64,000 nt of DNA from Desulfovibrio piger (GTDB lineage: Bacteria; Desulfobacterota; Desulfovibrionia; Desulfovibrionales; Desulfovibrionaceae). Shown here piece after piece: positions 9,187-18,302 of the stretch. Every line of letters begins with the position of its first letter. The stretch's first letter is position 1. A program made the position numbers and the translations under genes. Under the pieces are notes generated by a model. The model saw only the letters and a program-made list of their open reading frames with translations. It had not been told where the DNA came from and made no database searches. The DNA lies in NCBI RefSeq assembly GCF_012843875.1, contig NZ_JABAFY010000008.1, positions 1 through 64,000 on the forward strand. The letters are read 5' to 3'.

Positions 9187-9195
9187 AAACATCCT

Positions 9196-10374
9196 CTACC
9201 GCAGCTGGGACAGGGCGTCGCCGATGCGCTGCAGGGCGTCGCGCAGGGTGTCGTCGCTGACGGCGTAGGAGAAGCGGATGCAGTTGTCGTCACCGAAGGC
9301 GGCGCCGGGCACCACGGCCACGCGGGCCTTGTCCAGCAGCCAGGTGCAGAGCTCGGTGGAGTTCTTGACCGTGCCGCCGAAGCACTTGCGCACATCCACG
9401 AACAGGTAGAAGGCGCCGTCCGGACAGGGGCAGGAGGCGAAGTCCCAGCCGTTGATGATGTCCATGGCCAGGTCGCGGCGACGCTGGAAGGCGTTGCGCA
9501 TCTCGCCCAGGAAATCCAGGGGACCGGTAAGGCCGGCCAGGGCGGCCTTTTGCGAGATGGAGCAGATGTTGGACGTGCAGTGGCCCTGCATGCTGGACAT
9601 CTTTTTGATGATCTCGGGATGGGCCACCACATAGCCCACGCGCCAGCCGGTCATGGCAAAGCTCTTGGAAACGCCGTTAAGGATGGCCACCTTTTCGGGA
9701 TTCTTGGCAAAGTGGTGCACGGCGCTGGCCATCTTGGCCGGAGCGAAGACCAGCTGGTCATAGATCTCGTCGGTCAGCACGTAGACGTCGCGGCTGTCGG
9801 CCCAGTCCAGGATGGCGGCCAGTTCTTCGGCATTGTAGACGGCACCAGTGGGGTTGCTGGGCGTGTTGAGCACCAGCAGCTTGGTCTTGTCGGTGCACTT
9901 GGCGTCCAGCATCTCGGGCGTGACCTTGAAGCCCTGTTCCAGCGAGGCCTGCACGATGACGGGCACGCCGCCGGCCAGCTGGATGGTATAGGGATAGCTG
10001 ACCCAGTAGGGGGCGGGCAGCAGCACTTCGTCACCGGGGTTGATGGAGGCCTGCATGAAGTTGTACAGGGCATGCTTGCCGCCGGCGGAAACGATGGTGC
10101 ATTCGGGGGCGATGTCCTCGCCGTAGAATTTTTTGAAGTAACCGCCCACCGCGGCCCGCAGCTCCGGGATGCCGGGCACGGCCGTGTAGCGGCAGAAATT
10201 GGCGTCGATGGCGGCCTTGGCGGCCTCACAGATATGCTTGGGGGTGGGGAAGTCCGGCTCGCCCACGGCCAGGCTGGTGACTTGTATGCCCTGGGCCCGC
10301 AACTCCATGGCGCGGGTGTTGACGCTGAGGGTCAGCGAGGGCTTCATGGTGCGCACACGTTCGGAAATCTGCAT
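9196..10374 (-). CDS. aspC: aspartate-type aminotransferase (class I, PLP)
   Basis: A 392-residue fold-type I aminotransferase close to bacterial aspartate transaminases of the beta/gamma subgroup. Motifs: AVGEPDFPTP near 36-45, YWVSYPY, NTPSNPTGAVY at about 170-180, the PLP lysine K237 in NGVSKSFAMTGWR, and the substrate-binding arginine near the C-terminus (CIRFSYA). It exchanges the amino group between aspartate (or a related acid) and 2-oxoglutarate. Start ATG 10374 follows AAGGAG. Substrate range within the family cannot be told from sequence, so the symbol is tentative. It lies upstream of thrC in the same direction; both belong to aspartate-family amino acid metabolism. Confidence 0.9.
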   Translation of the reverse strand: MQISERVRTMKPSLTLSVNTRAMELRAQGIQVTSLAVGEPDFPTPKHICEAAKAAIDANFCRYTAVPGIPELRAAVGGYFKKFYGEDIAPECTIVSAGGKHALYNFMQASINPGDEVLLPAPYWVSYPYTIQLAGGVPVIVQASLEQGFKVTPEMLDAKCTDKTKLLVLNTPSNPTGAVYNAEELAAILDWADSRDVYVLTDEIYDQLVFAPAKMASAVHHFAKNPEKVAILNGVSKSFAMTGWRVGYVVAHPEIIKKMSSMQGHCTSNICSISQKAALAGLTGPLDFLGEMRNAFQRRRDLAMDIINGWDFASCPCPDGAFYLFVDVRKCFGGTVKNSTELCTWLLDKARVAVVPGAAFGDDNCIRFSYAVSDDTLRDALQRIGDALSQLR

Positions 10375-10514
10375 AGGGTGCTCCTTGCCTGGAATAGGAG
10401 TGGCCGGACTGCGGCGCGCCCGCTCCGGTCACGGCGCAATAGCGTATCAGGTTCATATCTGACTGTAAACGAGGGCCCCTCCCCGCGGCCCTGTGTCCCT
10501 TTTAAGGATGATCC

Positions 10515-11303
10515 ATGGAAAAAACACCGTTGCTGCCCCTTCCCCAAGGCTGTGTGGTGGGGCGTTTCATCAGGCGTTACAAGCGCTTCAGTGTGGAGAT
10601 GCTGCTGGACGGGCAGAACGTCTGGGTCCATAGCAACAATTCCGGCAGCATGCTGGGCCTGACCCTGGCCGGAGCCCCGCTGCTGGCCTCGCCCGCGGCC
10701 AATCCGGCGCGCAAGCTGCCCTACACGCAGGAGGCCGTCTGGCTGGCCGAGCGGGCCGTACCGCCCCTGTCCGGCGGGGAGGAAGGCGCGGATGGCTCCG
10801 CCCTGGGCCGTGGCTTTTGGGTGGGCGTCAACACCAGCGTGCCCAACCGCATGATAGAGGTTGCCTTCCATGCCGGGCGGCTGGCCTTTGCCGCCGGATA
10901 CACGCAATGCCGCCGGGAGGCCAAACGCGGCGAGAGCCGCCTGGATGCCTGCCTCACCGGGCCGGATCTGCCGCCGCTGTGGGTGGAATGCAAGAACGTG
11001 ACCATGGTGGAAGACGGCGTGGCCTGCTTTCCCGATGCGGCCACGGAGCGCGGTCAGAAGCATCTGCGCGAGCTCATGGACATCGTGCGCTGCGGCGAAC
11101 GCGCGGCCATGTTCTATCTGGTACAGCGCCCGGACGGCCATTGCTTCGGCCCGGCGGACGTGGTGGACCCCGCCTATGCGGCCCTGTTCTATAAGGCGAT
11201 GGATGCCGGGGTGGAGATCTATCCCTACCGCGCCTCGGTGAGCCCTGCCGGTATCGAGCTGGAAGGCCTGCTGCCCGTGGCGCCCCGTCCCGCCGGACTG
11301 TGA
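10515..11303 (+). CDS. sfsA: SfsA-family DNA/RNA nuclease
   Basis: A 262-residue member of the SfsA family. Typical stretches are [17 protein letters not shown] at the N-terminus, HSNNSGSM (39-46), [10 protein letters not shown], and [13 protein letters not shown], followed by [13 protein letters not shown]. The E-x-K pair in VECKN fits the nuclease-like fold assigned to this family. It was first described as a sugar-fermentation stimulation protein; later work describes nucleic-acid binding or nuclease activity. The start at 10515 sits behind AAGGATGATCC. It is divergent from the aminotransferase gene. Confidence 0.93.
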   Translation: MEKTPLLPLPQGCVVGRFIRRYKRFSVEMLLDGQNVWVHSNNSGSMLGLTLAGAPLLASPAANPARKLPYTQEAVWLAERAVPPLSGGEEGADGSALGRGFWVGVNTSVPNRMIEVAFHAGRLAFAAGYTQCRREAKRGESRLDACLTGPDLPPLWVECKNVTMVEDGVACFPDAATERGQKHLRELMDIVRCGERAAMFYLVQRPDGHCFGPADVVDPAYAALFYKAMDAGVEIYPYRASVSPAGIELEGLLPVAPRPAGL

Positions 11304-11597
11304 TGTCCTCCTGTTGGGGGGAATGTGATGCGGAGGGGCGCGGGGCCATTTTCATAGGGCACCCCACAGCGCGTGAGCGCCTCTTCCCCACGCCTGTTCT
11401 CTCCCTGTTGCCCATTGGGACAAAAACGCGCACAATGACGGGCGGCAAACTGTGGCGGGCGCATCGGCCGTTCCCGGCCGGAAAGGGATTCGCCGTTTGC
11501 CGCTCCGGCACAGGCGGATACCGCCTTGCGGCGATGTGTCCCGGCGGCCCCCTGTGGCCCCTGTTGCCACGGTCCATGCTCTCAAGGAGACAGTTCC

Positions 11598-12878
11598 ATG
11601 ACTCACCGTTTCATCCCCCGGCTTTCTCCCGAAGAGATCGCCCGCCAGCAGCTGGAAGGCCTGCGCTTCACCGTGCGCCAGGCTTTCAAGTCCCCCCAGT
11701 ACCGCAAACGTCTGGAAGCCTGTGGCGTCACGCCTGACGACATCACCTCGCTGGACGATCTGCGCCGTCTGCCCACCGTGGACGTGGAAGACCTGCGCGA
11801 AGGCTATCCCCTGCCCCTGCTCTGCGTGCCCGAAGAGGAAGTGGTGCGCATCCATGCCTCCAGCGGCACCACGGGCAAGCGCAAGATCCTGGCCTACACG
11901 GCCAATGACGTGAATAATTTTACCTTGCAGATGGCCCGTTGCTACGAGATGGCTGGCCTGACCCCCATGGACCGCATGCAGGTGGCCGTGGGCTATGGCC
12001 TGTGGACGGCCGGTGCGGGCTTCCAGCTGGGCAGCGAGCGCTTCGGCATGCTCACCATCCCCGTGGGCCCCGGCAACCTGGAGATGCATCTGCAGCTCCT
12101 GCGCGACATGGGCTCCACCTGTTTCGGCGCCACGGCCTCCATGGCCCTGCTGCTGGCCGAAGAAGTGGAGCGCGCCGGTATCCGCAACAAGCTCAAGCTG
12201 CGCAAGGTCATCTGCGGCTCGGAGATCCGCAGCGAAAAGATGCGTCTGGCCATCGAGAGCAAGCTGGGGCTGGAAAGCAGCTATGACATCGCGGGCATGA
12301 CCGAGATGTACGGCCCCGGTACGGCCATCGACTGCGACGAGCACAACGGCCTGCACTACTGGGCCGACATGTTCATCATCGAGATCCTCGATCCCGAGAC
12401 CCTGCAGCCCGTGCCCGAAGGCGAAGTGGGCGAGATGGTGGTCACCAGCCTGCGCAAGGAGGCCGTGCCCCTGCTGCGCTACCGCACCCACGACCTGTCC
12501 CGCCTGCTGCCCGGCGACTGCCCCTGCGGCCTCAGCATGCCCCGCCATGACCGCATCCTCGGCCGCTCCGACGACATGATCATCTACCGCGGCGTCAACA
12601 TCTACCCCGGCCAGATCATGGACGTTATCGGCGCCTTCCCCGAACTGGGCGGCGAATATCATGTGGAACTGACCCGCGACGACCGCTCGCTGGACCACAT
12701 GACCCTGACCGTGGAACGCGCCCAGGGCGCCACCTCCGGCGGCGATGCCCAGCTGGTGGCCGCGCTGGAACAGCGTCTGCACAAGTCCCTGCTGGCCCGC
12801 GTGGCCGTGAAGCTCGCCGACCACGCCAGCCTGCCCCGTACCTTCAGCAAGTCCAAGCGCGTCACCGACCTGCGCTAG
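11598..12878 (+). CDS. phenylacetate-CoA ligase family protein
   Basis: A 426-residue AMP-forming ligase of the PaaK family. The start is set at ATG 11598 because AAGGAGA lies just upstream; a frame open further upstream has no ribosome site. Motifs: SSGTTGKRKI (phosphate loop, about 90-100), AGMTEMYGPG, and the C-terminal PaaK-specific region ILGRSDDMIIYRGVNIYP. It activates an aryl or acyl acid such as phenylacetate or indoleacetate to its CoA ester. In sulfate reducers such genes often accompany indolepyruvate oxidoreductases, but none is seen here. It is followed directly by a dispersed hairpin repeat. Confidence 0.9.
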   Translation: MTHRFIPRLSPEEIARQQLEGLRFTVRQAFKSPQYRKRLEACGVTPDDITSLDDLRRLPTVDVEDLREGYPLPLLCVPEEEVVRIHASSGTTGKRKILAYTANDVNNFTLQMARCYEMAGLTPMDRMQVAVGYGLWTAGAGFQLGSERFGMLTIPVGPGNLEMHLQLLRDMGSTCFGATASMALLLAEEVERAGIRNKLKLRKVICGSEIRSEKMRLAIESKLGLESSYDIAGMTEMYGPGTAIDCDEHNGLHYWADMFIIEILDPETLQPVPEGEVGEMVVTSLRKEAVPLLRYRTHDLSRLLPGDCPCGLSMPRHDRILGRSDDMIIYRGVNIYPGQIMDVIGAFPELGGEYHVELTRDDRSLDHMTLTVERAQGATSGGDAQLVAALEQRLHKSLLARVAVKLADHASLPRTFSKSKRVTDLR

Positions 12879-12893
12879 GGCGGTGGTTGTTTT

Positions 12894-12978
12894 TTGAGGG
12901 GGGAAGGGGGCCCTTTTTGAAAAAAGGTCGCCCCTTCCCCCCTCAAGCTCCCCCCATCCCTCCCAAAAACTTTTGTCC
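12894..12978 (+). repeat. dispersed hairpin repeat, copy 3, after the PaaK-like gene
   Basis: It begins 16 bases after the stop codon: arms TTGAGGGGGGAAGGGG / CCCCTTCCCCCCTCAA, then a C-rich stretch and the tail AAAAACTTTTGTCC. Orientation is the same as the gene. Confidence 0.78.
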
Positions 12979-13148
12979 TGATCAGTGACGGTCCGCCTGA
13001 CCACGGCGGGCTTTCTTCGTGCGTCCGTCCCCAGGGCGCGCGGAAGAAGGGGACAGTAAGCGGGCCGGGGAGATATGATTGTTTTTTCATGGGAAGGGAA
13101 CGGCCAGGAACTTCGATACACGGTCGCCCAGTGTGGGGCACCTAAAAA

Positions 13149-13194
13149 AGCCAATAGAAAAGGACGCCATGCGTGGCGTCCTTTTCTATTGGCT
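13149..13194. terminator. perfect 21-bp inverted repeat with 4-base loop
   Basis: The arms AGCCAATAGAAAAGGACGCC... and its exact complement enclose TGCG. There is an A-run on the left flank but no long T-run on the right, so it would work better as a terminator for the minus strand (cbiK side). The unusually perfect, long arms could instead mark a small mobile or regulatory element. Confidence 0.55.
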
Positions 13195-13306
13195 GAATCT
13201 ATGATCCTCGCGTCTGCGACCGTCTGGCTGGCGGGGCTGCGGGCTGCCTGTCCTGTGCCGGATGCCTTGCCCTCTCAGACAGCGACGGGGACCATCCGAC
13301 CGGACC

Positions 13307-13390
13307 GGAGAAAAAGTTTTAGGGGGGAAGAGGGGTTCCAAGGGGAGAAGGGGGACCCTTTTCCAAAAGAGGCCCCGTCTCCCCTTGGCA
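13307..13390 (-). repeat. dispersed hairpin repeat, copy 4, after cbiK
   Basis: On the minus strand it starts about ten bases after the cbiK stop: arms CCAAGGGGAGACGGGG / CCCCCTTCTCCCCTTGG, then a pyrimidine-rich stretch and the tail AAAACTTTTTCTCC. The tail belongs to the same subtype as copy 3. Confidence 0.72.
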
Positions 13391-13400
13391 GCATCTTGTC

Positions 13401-14288
13401 TTACTGCTTCAGCAGATCGTCCTGGCTGTCGCGGGCATGGCGCACGAAGACGGCGCGCACGCCGGGCAGCTCGCCCAGACCGGTGAGTACGGGGCGGGGG
13501 GTGAGGCCCAGGGCGCGGATCTGCGAGGCCCAGGAATCGGACTCGTCACCGGCCAGGTCGTTGCGGGCATGGTCCCCGGCCACCACCATGAAGGGCTGGA
13601 GCCAGATGACGGACGCGCGGCTGGTCTTGATGGCGGCAAGCACCTGGTCGAAACCGCGCGAGCCTTCCACCGTGGCCAGCACGGCCAGGTTGTCGGCATC
13701 GGCCAGGGTGGCGCGCATGCCTTCGATGATCATGTCGCCCCGGCCGTGGCTCTGGCCATGGCCCATGAGGGCCAGCAACTCGCCGGACTTGCGCTTGCCT
13801 TCGGTGGCGCCGAGGACGGCGCGGCAGACATCTTCGGCATCCTGCCGGGATTCCAGCAGCGGGCGGCCCAGATAGACGGCCTTGAATCTGTCGGGATGGC
13901 GGACCAGCCAGCTGACGAGCAGGCGCTCCATCTCGCTGAATTCCTCCCCGGCCACCACATGCAGGGACTGGACGCGCACCACGTCCACCTTTTGCCGGGC
14001 CAGCTCTTCCAGACCGGCGGCCACGTCACCGATGTGCACGCCCTTCTTTTCCAGCTTGGCCCGGATGATGCTGGAGGTATAGGCCCAGATCACGGGGCTG
14101 TGGGGGAAGGCGGCCTTGAATTCCTTGTCGATGGCGGTCAGGGCGGGCTGGGCCTCGGGCACGCTGGTGCCGAAGGCCACCAGCAGCAGCCCTTCCTTCT
14201 GGGCCGCCAGGGCAGGCAGGGCCAGGCAGAGGGTGAGCAGCAGGGCCAGCAGCGTGGAGCGCAGGGATGTTGTGGGGATGCGACGCAT
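13401..14288 (-). CDS. cbiK: sirohydrochlorin cobaltochelatase, periplasmic type (CbiK)
   Basis: A 295-residue protein with a cleavable signal peptide (hydrophobic 10-26, LPALAA) followed by the CbiK fold: LLLVAFGTSVPEAQPALTAI at 34-53, SLHVVAGEEF (H110), ALMGHGQSHGRGD (H177, H181) and FMVVAGDHARNDLAG. The paired histidines are as expected for metal insertion. CbiK inserts Co(II) into sirohydrochlorin in the anaerobic cobalamin route. An exported form is known from Desulfovibrio, where its periplasmic role is debated (heme or iron handling has been suggested). A cobalamin riboswitch lies upstream of the start, so expression should fall when B12 is plentiful. The start at 14288 has GAGGTTCC upstream. 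Confidence 0.93.
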   Translation of the reverse strand: MRRIPTTSLRSTLLALLLTLCLALPALAAQKEGLLLVAFGTSVPEAQPALTAIDKEFKAAFPHSPVIWAYTSSIIRAKLEKKGVHIGDVAAGLEELARQKVDVVRVQSLHVVAGEEFSEMERLLVSWLVRHPDRFKAVYLGRPLLESRQDAEDVCRAVLGATEGKRKSGELLALMGHGQSHGRGDMIIEGMRATLADADNLAVLATVEGSRGFDQVLAAIKTSRASVIWLQPFMVVAGDHARNDLAGDESDSWASQIRALGLTPRPVLTGLGELPGVRAVFVRHARDSQDDLLKQ

Positions 14289-14321
14289 GGAACCTCCTCA
14301 ATGACGCGTTGAAAGGTTAGG

Positions 14322-14512
14322 GATGGAGCGGGTATTCGGACTTGAGGGAATGGGGAGGCATGCCTCCGGGCCTTTGCTTCGCCTTCACCGTGACGGCTGG
14401 CTGTCGTGGCGTGTCGCCAAAGAAGCTCCGTACCCTCTTACCGCAGCGCGACTGTTTCCGATTTGCACGGAATTCCCCGCATGGATGCGCCATCAGAAAC
14501 GGTTTGGAGCAC
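14322..14512 (-). promoter_or_regulatory. cobalamin riboswitch upstream of cbiK
   Basis: On the minus strand the leader contains the conserved blocks of the B12 riboswitch in order: GGGGAATTCCGTGCAAATCGG, the CGCTGCGGTAAGAG segment, GCCACGACAGCCAGCC, GGTGAAGGCGAAGCAAAGG, and the 3' block AAGTCCGAATACCCGCTCC. It ends about 35 bases before the cbiK start. The boundaries are approximate. Confidence 0.88.
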
Positions 14513-14720
14513 AAAAGTCAAGCCGGGCGGAAAAGTAAAAGCCTGCGCTGTCCGGGAGATGCGGGGGGAAGGCTCCTTTTGTCCGGCCGTTGCGTCACGG
14601 GCGGCGCTGGTCCGCGAGGGGAGGACGGCCCTGCTTTTTTTCGCCGCTCGGGCCATCCCCGTCGCCGAAGGAGGCTGGCGGACGCTTGGCCTTGTCCGGG
14701 CTTTGGGCTATGCTGATCAC

Positions 14721-16022
14721 ATGAGTACGCACAGTCGATCATTTCCCGCGCCCCGTCGTGGCGCCCTCCATGAGGAGCAGGCCCCGCAGGAAGCCGACAG
14801 GGAAGAGAAAAAACGTTCAGCGCCCCGCCGTCGCAGCGGGGGCAAGGCCAGCCCGGAGCAGGGCGCGGACAGGCAAGGCCCGTCCCGCCGTTCCGGGCGT
14901 CGTGTTTCCGGGGAGCCGGCAGCGCAGGCTCCCGCCCGGGCCAAAACGGGCCGGGGCAAGAAGGCGGAACAGCCGGAACATGCCGCCGGGGAGGCCCATG
15001 CCCTGCCCCGCTGGCGGCAGGAGCGCCGGGAACAGCGGCGCGAGGCCCGGCAGCAGGAGCAGGTGCTCCTGGCCCGTCGCTGGCCCGACCTGCCCCGTTC
15101 GGCCCTGCCCAAAGAAGATTTCAGCGTGCAGGTGGCGGCGCGTGACTACATGCAGCCCCTGCTGGAAGAGCTGGGGGACCGCGTCATCACCGTGCGTGGC
15201 CGTCTGGTGCTGGCCAGAGGCACGGAGCCCGCGGCCTGGGCCCAGAACGTCTGGACGGAACCGCGCTGGATCCCCATCACCTCCATCGGCAGCGGGGCAC
15301 GGCAGCTCTCGACCCTGCAGCGCAACTGGCGGGCGCACATCCCCACCCTTGGCGGACATGTGCGGCGTCTGCGCCTTATGCAGGAGCAGCTGCCCTACGT
15401 GGCGGCACGGCCCCTGCACTTCGGCACGCCCACCCCGTCCGCACCGCTGGGGGCCTTCACCCTGTGGGAAAAAGACCTGATGCTGGCCTCGCCGTGCACC
15501 ACCTCGCCCTTTGCCGACGGGGAAGTGCAGTTCGTGGAGAACCGCGAGGACCCGCCGGGCCGCGCCTACCTCAAGCTGTGGGAAGTCTTCACCCTGACCG
15601 GGCGCACGCCCGCGCCGGGGGAACTGTGCATCGACCTGGGCGCCGCACCGGGCGGCTGGACCTGGGTGCTGGGGCGGCTGGGCTGCCGCGTGTTCAGCGT
15701 GGACAAGGCCGAGCTGGCGCCCCAGGTGGCGGCCATGCCCGGCGTCAACCACTGCCTGGGCAGCGGCTTCGGCCTTGAGCCGCGCCATGTGGGCCAGGTG
15801 GACTGGCTGTTCTCGGACATGATCTGCTACCCCGACCGCCTGCTGGAGACCGTGCAGGAATGGCTGGCGGCCGATGCCTGCCGCAACGTGGTCTGCACGC
15901 TCAAGTTCCAGGCCCAGACCGACCACGAGACGGCGCGGGCCTTCGCGGCCATCCCGGGCGGCCGTCTGCTGCATCTTTCCTGCAACAAGCACGAGCTGAC
16001 CTTCGTGAAGCTGGCCGACTAG
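14721..16022 (+). CDS. FtsJ/RlmM-like SAM-dependent methyltransferase with basic N-terminal extension
   Basis: A protein of 433 residues if it starts at ATG 14721; the frame is open upstream, but an earlier start would lie in or next to the cobalamin riboswitch on the other strand. Residues 1 to ~115 are very rich in Arg, Lys, Ala and Pro and look disordered. The C-terminal domain holds the SAM site DLGAAPGGWTW (about 302-312), SDMICYPDR, TLKFQ and a final HELTFVKL, giving a K/D/K/E-type set like RlmM (2'-O-methylation of a 23S rRNA cytidine). rRNA ribose methylation is therefore the most likely role, but the long basic extension is unlike the E. coli enzyme. No clear ribosome site was seen. 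Confidence 0.8.
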   Translation: MSTHSRSFPAPRRGALHEEQAPQEADREEKKRSAPRRRSGGKASPEQGADRQGPSRRSGRRVSGEPAAQAPARAKTGRGKKAEQPEHAAGEAHALPRWRQERREQRREARQQEQVLLARRWPDLPRSALPKEDFSVQVAARDYMQPLLEELGDRVITVRGRLVLARGTEPAAWAQNVWTEPRWIPITSIGSGARQLSTLQRNWRAHIPTLGGHVRRLRLMQEQLPYVAARPLHFGTPTPSAPLGAFTLWEKDLMLASPCTTSPFADGEVQFVENREDPPGRAYLKLWEVFTLTGRTPAPGELCIDLGAAPGGWTWVLGRLGCRVFSVDKAELAPQVAAMPGVNHCLGSGFGLEPRHVGQVDWLFSDMICYPDRLLETVQEWLAADACRNVVCTLKFQAQTDHETARAFAAIPGGRLLHLSCNKHELTFVKLAD

Positions 16023-16377
16023 ACCATCCTTTCCATCGCCATGATGCGGGCATGCCGTCGCCGGACGGTGTGCCCGCTTTGCGTTTTTCCGGTCATCGCA
16101 AGGGCGGGAGGCGGAGCCCTTGCCGTCCAGGCTCTGCAGGACGGCAGCCTTGCGGTGCCGCGCCTTCCTTTTTCTTTTCAGGAACCATTGTCAGGAATGG
16201 GGAGCTCTTTTCCCTGTCCTTTCACGACGTTCCGTTCGCCGCCCATGGCGTGGAAAGGGCCGTTCCGCGTGCCCTGACACGTGTCCGGGCCATTTTCGCC
16301 TTGTGCTTTGCCTTTCCTTTTGCTATTTTCTTTCACCCCCGTACAGGGGACAAATTATGTTTGGAGGCATGTCAAGC
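16023..16377. other. 355-base leader region of rpsA
   Basis: No gene or strong hairpin is recognised. The last ~80 bases before rpsA are T-rich. The region must hold the rpsA promoter, and it may carry an S1 autoregulatory leader; the sequence alone does not show this. Confidence 0.4.
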
Positions 16378-18081
16378 ATGGCAGACAAGGAAACCGGGCA
16401 CGAAAACGAAATGAGTTTCGAAAGCGCCCTTGAAAACTATCTCAATCCCGACTTCGGCGACCTCGAAGAAGGCTCTATCACCAAGGGCGAGATCGTTCGC
16501 GTGGATGACGACAATGTTCTGGTGGACGTGAACTTCAAGTCCGAAGGCCAGATCCCGGCCAGCGAGTTCCGTGACGCCGCCGGCAACATGACCGTCAGCG
16601 TGGGCGACCGTGTGGATGTCTACGTCGTTCGCAAGAACGAAATGGAAGGCACCATCACGCTGTCCTTTGAGAAGGCCAAGCGCATGCAGGTCTTTGACCA
16701 GCTCGAAGACGTGCAGGAAAACAACCGGGTCATCAAGGGCCACATCGTGCGTCGCATCAAGGGCGGCTACACCGTGGACATCGGCGGGGTTGAAGCTTTT
16801 CTGCCTGGCTCGCATGTGGACCTGCGTCCCGTGCCCGACATGGACGCTCTGGTCAACCAGGAATTCGAATTCCGCGTGCTGAAGATCAACCGCCGCCGCA
16901 GCAACGTGATCGTTTCCCGCCGCGTGCTGCTGGAAGAAGAGCGTGATTCCAAGCGTCAGGATCTGCTGCGCACCCTGGAAGAAGGCCAGATCGTGCACGG
17001 CAAGGCCAAGAACATCACCGAATACGGCGTGTTCGTGGACCTGGGCGGTCTGGACGGCCTGCTGCACATCACCGACATGAGCTGGAAGCGCATCCGCCAT
17101 CCCAAGGAAATGATCACCATGGGTCAGGACCTGACCCTGAAGGTGCTCTCCTTCGACCGCGAGAACAACAAGGTCTCCCTGGGCCTCAAGCAGCTGGTGC
17201 CCGATCCGTGGCAGGACATCTCCGCCCGCTTCCCCGAAGGTGCCAAGTGCACCGGCAAGGTCACCAACCTGGTGGACTACGGTGCGTTCGTGGAACTGGA
17301 ACCCGGCGTGGAAGGCCTGGTGCACATCTCCGAAATGTCCTGGACCCGCAAGCTGCGTCATCCTTCCCAGATGGTGCACACCGGTGACGAAGTCGAAGTC
17401 GTCATCCTGGGTGTGGACGGCGAGAAGAAGCGCATCAGCCTGGGCATGAAGCAGGTCCGTCCCAATCCCTGGGAACTGGTGGCCGAAAAGTATCCTGAAG
17501 GCACCATCCTCGAAGGCGTCATCAAGAACATCACCGAATTCGGTATGTTCATCGGTATCGAAGACGGCATCGACGGCCTCATCCACGTGTCCGACATCAG
17601 CTGGACCAAGAAGGTGCGTCATCCCAACGAGATCTACAAGGTGGGCGACACCGTGCAGGCCAAGGTGCTGACCGTTGACCAGGAAAACGAAAAGTTCACC
17701 CTGGGCATCAAGCAGCTGGTCGATGATCCGTGGGGCCACGTGCCCAGCACCTACCCCGTGGGCTGCACCGTGAAGGGCGTGGTGACCAACATCACCGACT
17801 TCGGTCTGTTCGTGGAAGTGGAAGAAGGCATCGAAGGTCTGGTGCACGTTTCCGAACTTTCCAGCAAGAAGATCAAGAGCCCTGCCGAGCTCTACAAGGA
17901 AGGTCAGGAAATCCAGGCCAAGGTCATCCACGTGAGCGCCGAAGAACGCCGCCTGGGTCTGTCCATCAAGCAGATCAAGGACGACGAAGACCGCCGCAAG
18001 CCCAAAGAATTCCACGCTGGTCCCCAGGAAGCCGGTCAGAGCCTCGGCGACCTGCTGAAGGCCGCTCAGGAAAACAACTAG
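16378..18081 (+). CDS. rpsA: 30S ribosomal protein S1
   Basis: A 567-residue protein built of six S1 (OB-fold) repeats, the usual number for ribosomal protein S1. The repeats have recurring cores such as ITEYGVFVDLGGLDGLLHITDMSW, each followed by a variant of GLKQL. The chosen start is ATG 16378, which has GGAGG eleven bases upstream; in-frame ATGs at 16357 and 16369 are possible but have worse spacing. S1 helps the 30S subunit bind mRNA, especially with weak ribosome sites. A strong terminator follows. The gene stands alone in its transcription unit. Confidence 0.96.
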   Translation: MADKETGHENEMSFESALENYLNPDFGDLEEGSITKGEIVRVDDDNVLVDVNFKSEGQIPASEFRDAAGNMTVSVGDRVDVYVVRKNEMEGTITLSFEKAKRMQVFDQLEDVQENNRVIKGHIVRRIKGGYTVDIGGVEAFLPGSHVDLRPVPDMDALVNQEFEFRVLKINRRRSNVIVSRRVLLEEERDSKRQDLLRTLEEGQIVHGKAKNITEYGVFVDLGGLDGLLHITDMSWKRIRHPKEMITMGQDLTLKVLSFDRENNKVSLGLKQLVPDPWQDISARFPEGAKCTGKVTNLVDYGAFVELEPGVEGLVHISEMSWTRKLRHPSQMVHTGDEVEVVILGVDGEKKRISLGMKQVRPNPWELVAEKYPEGTILEGVIKNITEFGMFIGIEDGIDGLIHVSDISWTKKVRHPNEIYKVGDTVQAKVLTVDQENEKFTLGIKQLVDDPWGHVPSTYPVGCTVKGVVTNITDFGLFVEVEEGIEGLVHVSELSSKKIKSPAELYKEGQEIQAKVIHVSAEERRLGLSIKQIKDDEDRRKPKEFHAGPQEAGQSLGDLLKAAQENN

Positions 18082-18107
18082 TCCTCACGGACCGGTTTGC
18101 GAATATG

Positions 18108-18137
18108 AAGGGGGAGCCGCAAGGCTCCCCCTTTTTG
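18108..18137 (+). terminator. rpsA terminator
   Basis: The arms AGGGGGAGCC / GGCTCCCCCT around GCAA are followed by TTTT, 27 bases after the rpsA stop. Confidence 0.9.
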
Positions 18138-18302
18138 CGTCCGCAAGGCAGGGCGGAGGAACGGCAGGCCATCCTTGGGGCCCATCCTTTTTCCCGGGCA
18201 GGGAGCCCGCGGCAGCGGCGGCCCGGCTTGCCTCGGGACTGGCGATGCCCTACACTTGTCCTGTAGCCCGACCACAGGACAGACAGGCCATCGGAGGCGG
18301 AT

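Larger units (their letters stand above)
8734..9195. other. 460-base gap holding two hairpin repeats
   Basis: No gene is seen. The gap contains the thrC ribosome site at its left end and two copies of the dispersed hairpin repeat in opposite orientation (8843-8930 and 9129-9186), with their conserved tails pointing toward each other. Confidence 0.7.
12879..13400. other. 520-base gap: two hairpin repeats and a perfect 46-bp hairpin
   Basis: No convincing gene. It lies between two convergent genes. Each gene end carries its own copy of the dispersed hairpin repeat, and between them is a perfect inverted repeat at 13149-13194. Confidence 0.7.

Noticed and set aside
14406-14720. An upstream extension of the RlmM-like protein
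   Set aside because: It would start inside the cobalamin riboswitch of the opposite strand and its composition is not protein-like.
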